A stretch of 64,000 nt of DNA from Shewanella sp. KX20019 (GCF_016757755.1 NZ_CP068437.1:806001-870000), one strand, 5' to 3'. Shown: positions 36,737 to 46,057, numbered from the stretch's first letter. Translations and numbers: made by a program. The notes: generated by a model not told the origin, from the sequence alone.

Positions 36737-36772
36737 ACCGATTAATCGCACTGGTGATTAGTCGGTTTTTTA
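36737..36772 (+). terminator. Rho-independent terminator after DUF3581
   Basis: ACCGATTAATC pairs with GATTAGTCGGT (one G-U) and is followed by seven T. Confidence 0.88.
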
Positions 36773-36929
36773 TTTTAGAGTGCTGATTAAATCAGCAGCC
36801 AATCTATTGCGAGCTTTTTAGTGATTAAAGTGTGAGTTAGTTCACTTGAGGCTGGCGGTTAGATAACGCATTCTGTCTAACCCTAGTGATCGTGTGTAGA
36901 TACGATTACTAGTGGATCCGTTCGGATGA

Positions 36930-37196
36930 AGGTAGCAGGAGAGTAGGGAGTAACCCTACACCGACGAGGCAACTTTTTTCGAGCCCTATTTCACTATATT
37001 AACTTATAGCGTAGTGCTCAGATTAAGGACTCTTTCAGGTGCCACATTGTGGTGAGGACTGTTACTGGACGAGCCTCTGGAGAGACTGTGAGCAGATAAG
37101 CGTTCGAAGCTTTATTTGCCACACAGCGCCGAAGGCGAAAGTGTTAACCGCTTTTTAGTTAACGCGAAACGCTCAGGCAAAAGGACAGAGGAGAGG
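36930..37196 (+). promoter_or_regulatory. Tandem glycine riboswitch
   Basis: Two glycine aptamers in series precede a glycine/alanine symporter gene. Aptamer I shows GCAGGAGAGTAGGG, CACCGACGAGGCAA and CTCTTTCAGGT...GAGGACTG. Aptamer II (37074-37196) shows CCTCTGGAGAG, GCCGAAGGCGAAAG and GCTCAGGCAAAAGGACAGAG, with P1 formed by CCTCT (37074-37078) and AGAGG (37187-37191). This arrangement is known upstream of sodium:alanine symporters in Vibrio. A pyrimidine-rich stretch near 37318-37335 could compete for the P1 purines as part of the expression platform; this is inference. Confidence 0.9.
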
Positions 37197-37405
37197 ATGA
37201 CTGTGTTAGCTATCTATAGCCAAATATTAGTCTCTGTCGTTTGCTGCTGCGCCTTTTCTGCCTTTCATTGGGTTGGATAAACTGCTCACTGCGATCAACA
37301 GTGACTAACCCCAGCCATCTCTTTTCCTCCTCCGATTATTAATAACTCCTATTTTTAAGCCGTTTGGCAATAGCGAGTTTTGTTGTTTAATATTCGAGGA
37401 TTACC

Positions 37406-38779
37406 ATGAATTACCACGCACTTTTAGCCGATATCAACGCCATTGTTTGGGGTCCCGTGACCCTTTGCTTATTGGTCGGAACCGGCCTTTACCTGACTAT
37501 CAGGCTTAAACTTATTCAAGTCTTTAAACTTCCGCTCGCCCTCAGTCTGCTGTTTAAACCAGCGACAGGCAAAGGCGATTTAAGCTCTTTTGCCGCGCTT
37601 TGTACTGCGCTATCGGCAACCATAGGTACCGGTAACATTGTTGGAGTTGCCACCGCGATTAAGATTGGTGGCCCAGGGGCGCTTTTCTGGATGTGGTTGG
37701 CGGCCTTTTTTGGTATGGCAACTAAATATGCCGAGTGCATGTTGGCAGTGAAGTATCGCACCACCGATGCTCGTGGCAATATTGCGGGCGGCCCCATGTA
37801 CTACATTGAGCGCGGACTTGGCCTTAAATGGCTGGCAAAGATTTTTGCCATATTTGGTGTTGGAGTGGCATTTTTTGGCATCGGCACCTTTGCACAGGTG
37901 AATGCAATTAGCGATGCAATGACCATCGCCTTTGATATTCCGCCATGGGTGACGGCTATTGTACTGACGTTGATGGTGGCGGCTGTAACATTAGGTGGAG
38001 TAAAGCGCATTGCCAATGTGGCACAAAAGCTGGTGCCTACCATGGCGTTAGGTTATGTGCTTGCCTGTATCTGGATTTTAGTCATGTTTGCCGAGCAAAT
38101 TATGCCTGCGCTGCAATTAGTGGTTCATTCAGCCTTCACCCCTATATCAGCCGCTGGCGGTTTTTTAGGGGCTACAGTAGCGCAAGCATTGCAAATTGGT
38201 ATTGCCCGGGGGGTATTCTCCAATGAATCCGGCTTGGGGAGTGCGCCAATAGCGGCTGCCGCCGCCAAAACTAATGAGCCTGTTGAACAGGGCATGGTTA
38301 GCATGACGGGTACATTCTTCGATACCATCTTAATCTGTACTATGACCGGATTGGTGTTGATCATCACCGGGGTGTGGAGTGGTGATACCGCAGGTGCTGC
38401 CATGACCAGCGCCGCATTCGCCGCCGGTGGTTCGGCGATTATTGGTCAATACGTGGTAACCATAGCGCTAGTTTGTTTTGCATTTACCACTATTTTGGGC
38501 TGGCATTATTACGGCGAGCGTTGCTGGTACTACTTAACTGGCCAGCGTCTGGGTGAAAAAGGTATTAGGCTATATCAACTGATCTTTTTAAGTTTGATTG
38601 CCGTTGGAGCCTTTATTCAGCTGGACCTGATCTGGATGTTGGCCGATACCGTTAACGGTTTAATGGCGATTCCAAACTTGATCGCGCTAATCGGTTTAAG
38701 GCATGTGATTATCGCTGAGACCAATAAGTACTTTGCTAAGCGCCGCGCCGCAGTGCTTGATGAGCTGCGTACGCAATAG
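37406..38779 (+). CDS. Alanine/glycine:cation symporter (AGCS family)
   Basis: This is an inner-membrane secondary transporter importing alanine or glycine with sodium. About ten hydrophobic segments are visible. Family signatures are ALCTALSATIGTGNIVGVATA near residue 70 (listed by position: about 64-84) and FSNESGLGSAPIAAAAAKT near 270. The upstream tandem glycine riboswitch indicates that glycine is a physiological substrate or effector. Excess glycine would switch on uptake for use as carbon source, or alter it, as proposed for the Vibrio case. 457 aa is a normal length. Confidence 0.93.
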   Translation: MNYHALLADINAIVWGPVTLCLLVGTGLYLTIRLKLIQVFKLPLALSLLFKPATGKGDLSSFAALCTALSATIGTGNIVGVATAIKIGGPGALFWMWLAAFFGMATKYAECMLAVKYRTTDARGNIAGGPMYYIERGLGLKWLAKIFAIFGVGVAFFGIGTFAQVNAISDAMTIAFDIPPWVTAIVLTLMVAAVTLGGVKRIANVAQKLVPTMALGYVLACIWILVMFAEQIMPALQLVVHSAFTPISAAGGFLGATVAQALQIGIARGVFSNESGLGSAPIAAAAAKTNEPVEQGMVSMTGTFFDTILICTMTGLVLIITGVWSGDTAGAAMTSAAFAAGGSAIIGQYVVTIALVCFAFTTILGWHYYGERCWYYLTGQRLGEKGIRLYQLIFLSLIAVGAFIQLDLIWMLADTVNGLMAIPNLIALIGLRHVIIAETNKYFAKRRAAVLDELRTQ

Positions 38780-38825
38780 CCCAAAGTTCAACTTTTCTAC
38801 ATTTTTGCAAGTTGTAAAGCCAACT

Positions 38826-38849
38826 AAGTCCCGTTCTGCGGGACTTTTG
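38826..38849 (+). terminator. Terminator after the AGCS symporter gene
   Basis: AAGTCCCG and CGGGACTT form an 8-bp perfect stem around TTCTG, followed by TTG. Confidence 0.8.
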
Positions 38850-38887
38850 TTAAGGTGCCTCAATCGCTGATTGATTGAGCACCTTAA
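38850..38887. repeat. Long inverted repeat upstream of the SMC operon
   Basis: TTAAGGTGCCTCAATC pairs with GATTGAGCACCTTAA (one bulged C) around a 7-base loop. It directly follows the terminator and may be a second terminator or a small mobile inverted repeat. Confidence 0.6.
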
Positions 38888-39105
38888 CGATTAAAAATCG
38901 CGTATGATCCCGCTTATCATATTCAGTCACTAAACTCAGCAAAATAGCCGCCTAAGCATGATTGCCAAAAGCGCTGCTTTCCTTTAATTTAGTGGCATAA
39001 ATTTAAATTTTTCACCTCTTTTATATGCGGGCTTGACCACTGTAGTCGCCTGTATTTGCTTGGTACTTTATCTTGTACTGGGTAGCGTTTGGATTAAGGA
39101 ATGTA

Positions 39106-42100
39106 ATGCCAAGCTTAAATCGCATCGTACTTATTGATACCCATCTGCCAGGCGTCGTCGAGCTTGCGCTTAATGGTCACACCAACATCTGCGGCACTAA
39201 CGCATCAGGAAAAACCACGCTGCAGCGTTTAGTGCCGGTGTTCTATGGTGAGTATCCAAGTCGGGTCGTCCCGTCTACGCGTGATAGCTTTGAGCGTTGG
39301 TATTTGCCACACGAATCGAGCTTTATCATCTATGAATATATCAAGTCAGACGGGCTCGCATGTCAGGCTGTATTGGCATCGGCAGGTGATGGCAAAGGGG
39401 TTAATTATCGTTTTATTGCTAAATCTTTTGAGCTAGATGATTACGTCAAGACCCAGCATGGCGATAATATTCAGTGCTTTACCATGGCCGAACTCGGCCG
39501 CGAGATGAAGCGCGCAGGCGTTGCTGTCACCAACTTGCTCAACACTCGTGAGTTTAGGGCTATTATTCAGAACGACAGAGCGTTATTGAGCACCGGTAGT
39601 AACCGTACTGAACTGCGTCATTACGCACGTCAGTTCTCCTTGTGTGAGGCGGAGCATTCGTTACGCCATATTGAAAAGCTTGCTAAAGCGGTGCACTCGA
39701 AAGAGGGTAAGATGGAGACGATCAAATCGATGATTGCTGCCATCTTAGAGGAAGACGGTGTTAACCCACCTAGCTCACGCATTAATCCGCAGCATGTTGA
39801 ATCCTGGATAAAGGAGAGCCAATTAATTCAGGGGTTTGAGATTATTCGACCTGAATTTGAAAAACTGGAACAGGAGTTTGACCAGCTGCTCAGTACTGAG
39901 CAGCGACTCGCCAGCCTGCGTCGCGGTTATAGTAAAGATGAAACAGACGAAGTTGAAAGGCAAGAGCATCACCAGGACCTGTCTAAAGCACTCAATGCTA
40001 AGTTACGAGAGTTGGATGAACAGTGGAAAGAGCAGCGTGATGAGCTTAACCTCGATCTGTCTGCCGCCAAAGGTGATGTGGCTAAGTGCGAACAAGAGCT
40101 CGATTCAATTGAAGATCAACACGCCTCTTTTCAAAATGCTGAAATCGAACAGGCTAAGCTCGATCTTGAGCAGCTACCAAGCTGGCGTGGCACGCTGGAA
40201 AACTTATCGGAACGGCATAAACTACAAACAGAAAAACACCAAGATATTGAAGCGGCTTATAACGCTCGCCGCAGTAAAATTGGCGAGGGGCTAAACCGTG
40301 AGCTAGAAAACTTGCATCAAGAGCAAGACAGCTTAAGAGAATCTCGTGATAAACAGCGAGAACAGGGCCGAACTGAGTTAGCTGCATTAGAGGGCCAATG
40401 GCGCGATGCAACCGATAAAGGGCAAGCCAAATTTAGCGAGCAAGCTTATCAATTGAAATTGTCAGCGGCAGAGCTAAAAGTTCGGGTTGATAATGTAACT
40501 TACTCGGCAGAGGAAAAGCTGGCTTTAACTGTGTTTGATGAGCGAATTACTCGTGCCGATGAAGATCAAGAAGCCTGCAATGCCAAGGTTGATCGTTTTT
40601 CCACTGAAGAGCGTAAGCTGCGCGCTAAACGTGATCAAGCCAATGAAAGCTTACGTGTAGCCGGTATTCGAGTCACTGAGCGTCAAAGCGAGCTTGAAGA
40701 ACTGCAGCATATACTCTACCCGCAGTCACACACCTTGTTGGAATTTTTACGCAAAGAAGCTAACGGTTGGGAGAATACCCTCGGTAAGGTGATCAATTCC
40801 GATCTATTGCACCGTAGCGATCTGCACCCAGCCATTAGCGGTGAAAACTTAGAGGCTCTTTATGGCATCGCGTTAGATCTTAAAGCGATCGATGCACCCG
40901 AGTACGCAGCATCAGAGCAAGAGCTGCGGATAAAACTTGCTAACGCCGAAGAAGTGTTGGTAAGTGCTCAAGAGTTACAAACCGCAGCAGAAGGGCATCT
41001 TGTTGCCGTCAATGCTGAGCTCGATGCGATGACTCGCGAACTTACTTTTGCGCGCACTGCCTATAAGAATAGCCGCGATGACCTGCGTCGTTTGTTTGAT
41101 GATAAACGTGCCGAACAAGAGAAAATTAATCTTGCGTTGAATGAACGTAAATCAGCTTCTCAAAAGCAGTTGGCGCGACTGGATACTGAGTTAAAGCAGT
41201 TAAAACAGCAGCAACAAGAGTGGTTAGAGCAGCAAAAAGAGCAAGCGCTAGAAGCACGTATGGAGAAAAATGCGTACTGGCAAGAGGTCGTTGGCGCGCT
41301 TGATAATCAATTAGGTCAGGTAAAAGCCAATATTCAAAATCGCCGTGAGCATGCTAAGAGTGAACAGAAAGCCTGTGAGCAGTGGTATAAAGATGAGCTT
41401 AAATCTCGCGGTATTGATGAAGCGAAAATTGTAGCGCTTAAAACCGAGATCCGCACCTTAGAATCTAATATCAGTAAAGCAGACCAACGCCGCAGTGAAG
41501 TGCTGCGCTATGACGATTGGTATCAGCATACCTGGCTGAAACGCAAACCTAAACTGCAAACTGAGCTCAGTACTGTTAAGCAAGCGACGTTAGGGTTAGA
41601 GCAGCAGCTTAAGTCAAAATCAAATGAGGTTAAGACCCAGCGTGGCGAGCTCGACACTGAGCGTAAGCGTTCTGATTCGGTCCAGGTTGAAGCCTCGGAG
41701 AATTTAACCAAGCTGCGCAGTGTGATGCGTAAGTTAGCTGAATTAAAACTGCCGGCCAATAACGAAGATGCCATGGGTGGCCTCAGTGAGCGCTTACGTC
41801 AAGGTGAAGAACAGCTATTAAAGCGTGACTCATTACTGGGCTCAGTGAAGCAATACGTAGAGCACTTTGACTCTGTTATCGCCAGTAAGTCTGGTTCTAG
41901 CTTGTCGGAAACATGGGAGCGAGCACGGGAAGAGTCGAGCTTTGTAAACGACAAAGGCATTCGGATTCTGGATTACCGTAAATTGGTACCGCAACTGGAG
42001 CAACTGCTCAATGTGATGGTGCCGCAATCTATGATGGCACTGCGAGAGCAAGGGCGTATTTTCGGTGTCGACCTAAGCGCATTCTACGATGTACTTGCCG

Positions 42101-42780
42101 ACATTGACCGCCGTATTGCCACACAAAGCGCGCGCATCACTCGCGAAGTTGGCGAGGAACTGTTCCTCGATGGCGTCTCTGAGTCTGCGGTTAAGATCCG
42201 CTCGCGTATTAGCGAGCTTGAGTTTTGGCCTGAACTGGAAGCATTTGTTAAAGCGTTCCGTCAGTGGAAGGCCGATGGCTTTAGCGAGCTCCCTGGTGAG
42301 GATTACACCAACAGTATGCGTCGTGCTATCGACATTATTGGCCGCGCGGCATTATCGGGTGGGATCTCCAAGCTGCTTGAAATTGAACTGCGCCTTAAAG
42401 AGGGCAATAGCGACCTTATTATCCGTACCGATAGGCAGCTGAATGAATCATCGAGCCACGGTATGGCTTACCTCATTTTATGTAAGTTCTTGTTGGCGTT
42501 TACACGTCTTTTACGTGGCCGTGCCGAGGTGACGATTCATTGGCCTATTGATGAACTGGGTACCCTGCATCACGCTAACGTGAAGAAGATATTTGATGCC
42601 TGCGAAAACAACAATATTTCAGTGTTAGGCGCGTTCCCCAACCCCGAATCTGAAGTGCTTAGCTTGTTTGCTAATCGTTACATCATCAATAAACAGACTA
42701 AAAAATTGCAGGTTGTTAAACCACAAATTAACCCTATCGCCGAAAAGCTTAACAAGCGACGTACTCAGGAGGCCGTGTAA
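39106..42780 (+). CDS. SMC/MukB-like ATPase of a Wadjet/MksB-type complex (1224 aa)
   Basis: The ATPase head is split as in SMC proteins. Walker A GTNASGKTT lies at residues 30-38. A long charged coiled coil runs from about 260 to 900 with a hinge-like interruption near 500-580. The C-terminal head has the signature-like SSSHGMAYL (about 1115) and Walker B WPIDELG (D1149, E1150). It resembles MksB/JetC more than true SMC or MukB. The ATG at 39106 has TAAGGA six bases upstream; an in-frame TTG at 39073 lacks one. It is the first gene of a tightly overlapping operon (TAATG junction with the next gene) encoding MksE-, kleisin- and Toprim-like partners. The likely role is ATP-driven DNA loop extrusion in defence against plasmids; this is inference from family. 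Confidence 0.82.
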   Translation: MPSLNRIVLIDTHLPGVVELALNGHTNICGTNASGKTTLQRLVPVFYGEYPSRVVPSTRDSFERWYLPHESSFIIYEYIKSDGLACQAVLASAGDGKGVNYRFIAKSFELDDYVKTQHGDNIQCFTMAELGREMKRAGVAVTNLLNTREFRAIIQNDRALLSTGSNRTELRHYARQFSLCEAEHSLRHIEKLAKAVHSKEGKMETIKSMIAAILEEDGVNPPSSRINPQHVESWIKESQLIQGFEIIRPEFEKLEQEFDQLLSTEQRLASLRRGYSKDETDEVERQEHHQDLSKALNAKLRELDEQWKEQRDELNLDLSAAKGDVAKCEQELDSIEDQHASFQNAEIEQAKLDLEQLPSWRGTLENLSERHKLQTEKHQDIEAAYNARRSKIGEGLNRELENLHQEQDSLRESRDKQREQGRTELAALEGQWRDATDKGQAKFSEQAYQLKLSAAELKVRVDNVTYSAEEKLALTVFDERITRADEDQEACNAKVDRFSTEERKLRAKRDQANESLRVAGIRVTERQSELEELQHILYPQSHTLLEFLRKEANGWENTLGKVINSDLLHRSDLHPAISGENLEALYGIALDLKAIDAPEYAASEQELRIKLANAEEVLVSAQELQTAAEGHLVAVNAELDAMTRELTFARTAYKNSRDDLRRLFDDKRAEQEKINLALNERKSASQKQLARLDTELKQLKQQQQEWLEQQKEQALEARMEKNAYWQEVVGALDNQLGQVKANIQNRREHAKSEQKACEQWYKDELKSRGIDEAKIVALKTEIRTLESNISKADQRRSEVLRYDDWYQHTWLKRKPKLQTELSTVKQATLGLEQQLKSKSNEVKTQRGELDTERKRSDSVQVEASENLTKLRSVMRKLAELKLPANNEDAMGGLSERLRQGEEQLLKRDSLLGSVKQYVEHFDSVIASKSGSSLSETWERAREESSFVNDKGIRILDYRKLVPQLEQLLNVMVPQSMMALREQGRIFGVDLSAFYDVLADIDRRIATQSARITREVGEELFLDGVSESAVKIRSRISELEFWPELEAFVKAFRQWKADGFSELPGEDYTNSMRRAIDIIGRAALSGGISKLLEIELRLKEGNSDLIIRTDRQLNESSSHGMAYLILCKFLLAFTRLLRGRAEVTIHWPIDELGTLHHANVKKIFDACENNNISVLGAFPNPESEVLSLFANRYIINKQTKKLQVVKPQINPIAEKLNKRRTQEAV

Positions 42781-43433
42781 TGAGCCAAGATACCGAGACC
42801 ACCTTAGTGGGTACCAGTGCGCTAATTGAGCGTTTATTGAAAGGTCAGTTTATTTGCCGCACGACCGATGAAGATGGCTGGCGAGCGCTGAAAAATCCAG
42901 ATACCTGCGAGCGAGTCGAGGCCTATTTAAATCAGATTAATCGCACCGTTGGATCGGCGGGTGAAGGTGAAGTTTTCTTTTGCGGTTATCAGCAGCTCGG
43001 TGATAACGAACGTAAAGTGATTTCGTCGCAGTTTAAAGATATCTGTAACTCGCTAATCCCACTGGTTGAATGGCTGGTGTTAGTACAAGAGGGCAGTAGC
43101 CAAGACGCTCCCTTGTCTGAAGGCGCTGCGGTGCGACTCACTGAATTACAAACTCGTATTGAAGACACCCCCGCGTTTCGGGAACAGCTAGCTAAAATTA
43201 GCCACTACCGTCTTTTTGGCTCAACCAGTAGCAATGTTGATGCCCAGATAAAATTGGTCTTTAAACGTTTAGTGGAGTTGGGGTACTTAACCAAGCCTAA
43301 TGCGGAAAAGCAGATCTTTATCGCCACTGGTAAGCTGGATTATCTTTATGAGGTGATACGCTTTATCGATGAGACCGAAGGGTTGAGTTTAGAAGCTCAA
43401 GCCGAAACTGCGACCCAGAGAGATTTGGTTTGA
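42780..43433 (+). CDS. MksE/JetB-like subunit of the SMC complex (217 aa)
   Basis: The sequence looks like a tandem winged-helix MukE/MksE-type protein: LIERLLKGQFICR near the start, an EGEVFFCGYQQL segment in the middle and KLVFKRLVELGYLTKP near residue 165. Its start overlaps the stop of the SMC gene by one base. The C-terminus EGLSLEAQAETATQRD is duplicated in the following small ORF. The family call rests mainly on operon position and size; sequence similarity to MksE is weak by eye. Confidence 0.68.
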   Translation: MSQDTETTLVGTSALIERLLKGQFICRTTDEDGWRALKNPDTCERVEAYLNQINRTVGSAGEGEVFFCGYQQLGDNERKVISSQFKDICNSLIPLVEWLVLVQEGSSQDAPLSEGAAVRLTELQTRIEDTPAFREQLAKISHYRLFGSTSSNVDAQIKLVFKRLVELGYLTKPNAEKQIFIATGKLDYLYEVIRFIDETEGLSLEAQAETATQRDLV

Positions 43434-43579
43434 TGATGAATAGCATCCTATATCCAGTGGATAGAACATCAGCTCATTATCGTGATTTAGTTGTCATCGA
43501 TGGGGTGTATGAGGTCGAAGGGCTGAGTTTAGAAGCACAAGCCGAAATCGCCACACAAAAGGGGTTTGGTTTACTATGA
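43433..43579 (+). CDS. 48-codon ORF with duplicated tail of the MksE-like gene
   Basis: This frame begins MMNSILYPVDRTSAHYRDL and ends EGLSLEAQAEIATQKGFGLL. The last part repeats the C-terminus of the preceding protein with a 7-codon deletion just before it (YEVEGLSL versus YEVIRFIDETEGLSL). Its first ATG overlaps the upstream stop by one base (TGATG) and its stop overlaps the next ATG (ATGA). It is therefore exactly fitted for translational coupling on both sides. It may be a degenerate duplicate that keeps coupling intact, or a new small subunit. Confidence 0.6.
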   Translation: MMNSILYPVDRTSAHYRDLVVIDGVYEVEGLSLEAQAEIATQKGFGLL

Positions 43580-44796
43580 GCAGCAACATACACCAAGCAG
43601 GGGTAAAGCTGCTTAAACAGCTTGGCCGACATGCAGAACTGGTGATGGATGTTTATCTGTCAGGCTCAGTATCTGAAGATGAAACCAATGCCGCCGCCAT
43701 AGAGAAACTGCGTAAAAGTGATATTTTGTGGCGCCCAGAAGCAGAGCAAGAGCTAAGGCTAAAGCGTTCAGTTCGTGCCTTGCTTGAAGAGGCGTTGAGC
43801 GATGAGCGTAATCGCCAGATTGATTCTAATGTGGGTAGTTCTCTTGCCAGCATTAAAACCTTAGCGGCTCACTATAAGGAAGCACGTCATAACATTGATT
43901 ATGCCGCCTCTGAGGCGTATCTAGCTGACTTAAGTGAACATGTTTATAGCTTCGCCGATGGACTACGTTATTCGATTCGTGTGCTCTGGAGCCGCATCAA
44001 TAACGAGTTTGGATATGTCGGTACTATTAATGCCAAAATTCGCGAGAATGAACTGGCACAGCAGCAGGTCACTGAGTTACTCAATGGCTTGGAGATGTTC
44101 CAGTTTAGCGAGTTGGGTGAGTTAGCTGGCGATATTCGCGAACTGAGAAAATTGCTGGTCACGACCCTGCAAGACACGTTGAGCGACTGCACTCAAGAAC
44201 TCAGTGTGGTGCAGGGACGCTTGCTTGAGCTGTTAGGTCGCTTCCGTCAAATTCGTGGCCGTACGCGTCTGCTTAAAGGTTGGCTGTTGTATACTGACCT
44301 TCACCCTGACTATAGCCCGAGCGACCATGTTAGTCATAAACATGTACCGACGCTATTTAACTGTGCTGAAGCGCTACTGGCTCCAGCATCTGTCGATGTA
44401 CATAGCACTTTATATGAGCCAGAGCTGTTTGAAATCGTCTCCAATATTAAGCGGATCGATAGGCTTAACGGCGGGCAAATCACCGCAGAGCAAGATATAT
44501 CGGTATCCCTAAGCCAAGTTGAGGATTTCGATATTCCTGATAATCCACTCAAGTTAGCGGTTGATGCCTACTTTTGCGCGGTGATCGATTCGGGCAAGAG
44601 TCAGTCGGCATTAGAGTACCTTGATGAGCAAGCGCTGGGTTGGGATCGAGAAAGCTGGCTGTATCAAGTCATATGCGGTTATGAAGGGCTACCGGAAGAG
44701 CATCGGCAATATTTCGAACTTGAAGCAATAGGGGAGCCCGATCCTGTGTATAGCGGGAACTTCGTCATTCGCGATGTTGAGCTGTGGCTCGCTTAA
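43576..44796 (+). CDS. Kleisin-like (MksF/JetA-type) subunit (406 aa)
   Basis: The protein is mostly helical, with a likely N-terminal winged-helix part (residues 1-90, LWRPEAEQELRLKRSVRALLEEAL region) and a coiled-coil middle (about 160-240). A C-terminal domain ends VIRDVELWLA-like. Size and layout fit a MukF/MksF kleisin bridging the SMC heads and holding the MksE-like subunit. Its ATG overlaps the 48-codon ORF stop, and its end overlaps the Toprim gene by 13 bases. Homologues are sometimes labelled phosphoenolpyruvate carboxylase in databases; nothing here supports that. Confidence 0.66.
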   Translation: MSSNIHQAGVKLLKQLGRHAELVMDVYLSGSVSEDETNAAAIEKLRKSDILWRPEAEQELRLKRSVRALLEEALSDERNRQIDSNVGSSLASIKTLAAHYKEARHNIDYAASEAYLADLSEHVYSFADGLRYSIRVLWSRINNEFGYVGTINAKIRENELAQQQVTELLNGLEMFQFSELGELAGDIRELRKLLVTTLQDTLSDCTQELSVVQGRLLELLGRFRQIRGRTRLLKGWLLYTDLHPDYSPSDHVSHKHVPTLFNCAEALLAPASVDVHSTLYEPELFEIVSNIKRIDRLNGGQITAEQDISVSLSQVEDFDIPDNPLKLAVDAYFCAVIDSGKSQSALEYLDEQALGWDRESWLYQVICGYEGLPEEHRQYFELEAIGEPDPVYSGNFVIRDVELWLA

Positions 44797-45638
44797 CTAA
44801 GATCCATGCAAATTTAATTCGCACTGTGCTGGAAAAGCGCAGTGCCAAGGTGCGCTTTAGCGGCAATTGGCAGAAAATCTATGCCGAGCTAGAGGTCGGC
44901 AGCCCTGATGAGTCAGAAAAGATTTTGTTGTTTAGCGTAGCGCAACGACATCAGCTTAATCAGATGTCTACAGCTTACTTTGGATGTGAATTATTAAAGA
45001 CCTCTTTTGAGGGCACCCGCAGCGAGATTGCAAAGCACAATCGCTTTGAAAAGCTAGCGACTATCAGACCTGATGAGCAATACGTGCTTATTAAGCCTCA
45101 GCCTTTTTACCCTGAGATTGCTGTTGAGTGCGCTCTTAGAGTGCCGTTAGACAACATCATCAAGTTACTGCAGTCAGACGTTCAAACGATTACTCACATT
45201 GTTATTGTGGAAAACCTTGATGCATTCGATTCTTGGCATCAGTTCGTGGTTGGAGTAGCACTAAAGTACGCTTTAGTGGTGTACAGAGGTCACAATGGAG
45301 TGGCAAAAGGGTTAAATAGCTTGCTTGAACGTATACCTAGTGAAATTAACGTGGTTGCTTTTGTTGATATCGACCCCGCAGGCATTCAAATTGCGCTAAC
45401 TATGCCGAAAGTCACTCTAATTTTGGCTCCTGAAATTCAAGCATTATCATCGATATTAACTACATCTAACTCAAGTGAAGACTATGATGTACAGCATAAG
45501 CAAGCCAAATATATGCAAAAGCATAAGGATGATTGGCAAGCACTGCAGCAGTTTATCATCGACGAACGAGTTAGTATTAAACAGCAACATCTGCTCGCTT
45601 TTAACCTTCCTCTGAGAGTTCATCCCAGAGATTGTTAA
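44784..45638 (+). CDS. Toprim-domain protein, JetD/MksG-like candidate nuclease (284 aa)
   Basis: The C-terminal half looks like a Toprim fold: VIVENLDAF supplies the metal-binding Glu (E143) and FVDIDPAG supplies the DxD pair (D195, D197) with a following Gly. In Wadjet systems the JetD Toprim subunit, related to topoisomerase VI A, cleaves DNA held by the SMC complex. The N-terminal half (1-120) is unrecognised. The start is a GTG at 44784 overlapping the kleisin-like gene by 13 bases. It is shorter than typical JetD (about 380-400 aa), so this is a divergent type. Confidence 0.72.
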   Translation: MARLTKIHANLIRTVLEKRSAKVRFSGNWQKIYAELEVGSPDESEKILLFSVAQRHQLNQMSTAYFGCELLKTSFEGTRSEIAKHNRFEKLATIRPDEQYVLIKPQPFYPEIAVECALRVPLDNIIKLLQSDVQTITHIVIVENLDAFDSWHQFVVGVALKYALVVYRGHNGVAKGLNSLLERIPSEINVVAFVDIDPAGIQIALTMPKVTLILAPEIQALSSILTTSNSSEDYDVQHKQAKYMQKHKDDWQALQQFIIDERVSIKQQHLLAFNLPLRVHPRDC

Positions 45639-46057
45639 GGGTAAAGATTCGCCAGTTTCGGTTTAGATAACACTAGCTCTCGATATTATACGGTTTATTA
45701 TTTTTACGTCGACTTCCTTTGTGGTTGAATCATCTAGCGATGATTGCTTTGCTAGGTGAATGCGCTACCTTTTTTTTGCGTGATTGTTTTTTTGATGTTA
45801 CCCCTATGTTGGTCGTGTAAAAGTTGACCATTTGGAACTTGCTTTGTATTTTACCTTTTATTATATTTAACAGTTGCTTAGGCTGGCGTTGGGTGTTGGT
45901 TGTAAATTTGTTAGGTAAATTTATTCGCTGTTTTTGATTGAAATTATTGCCAGCATGTTTCACTATCCCTGCCATAAATAGGCGCTTAGTCGTAAGACGT
46001 CATCATTGAAGGCAATAGAAGACATGCGATAAGACATGTCGAATATAAGGCAAGTTA
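45639..46057. other. Intergenic region after the SMC operon
   Basis: No terminator with a clear T run is seen. A minus-strand 81-codon frame at 45730-45975 is Lys/Gln/Asn-rich, has no recognisable similarity and is of doubtful reality. Confidence 0.4.

Noticed and set aside
39106..42780. Annotation of the large coiled-coil ATPase as SbcC/Rad50 or as MukB itself
   Set aside because: There is no zinc-hook CxxC in the middle of the coiled coil and no adjacent sbcD/mre11; the partners and head motifs fit MksB/JetC better, and MukB is longer (about 1480 aa) and lies with mukEF.
45730..45975. 81-codon Lys/Gln-rich minus-strand frame after the SMC operon
   Set aside because: No recognised similarity and composition typical of AT-rich noncoding DNA; kept only as a remark in the gap entry.
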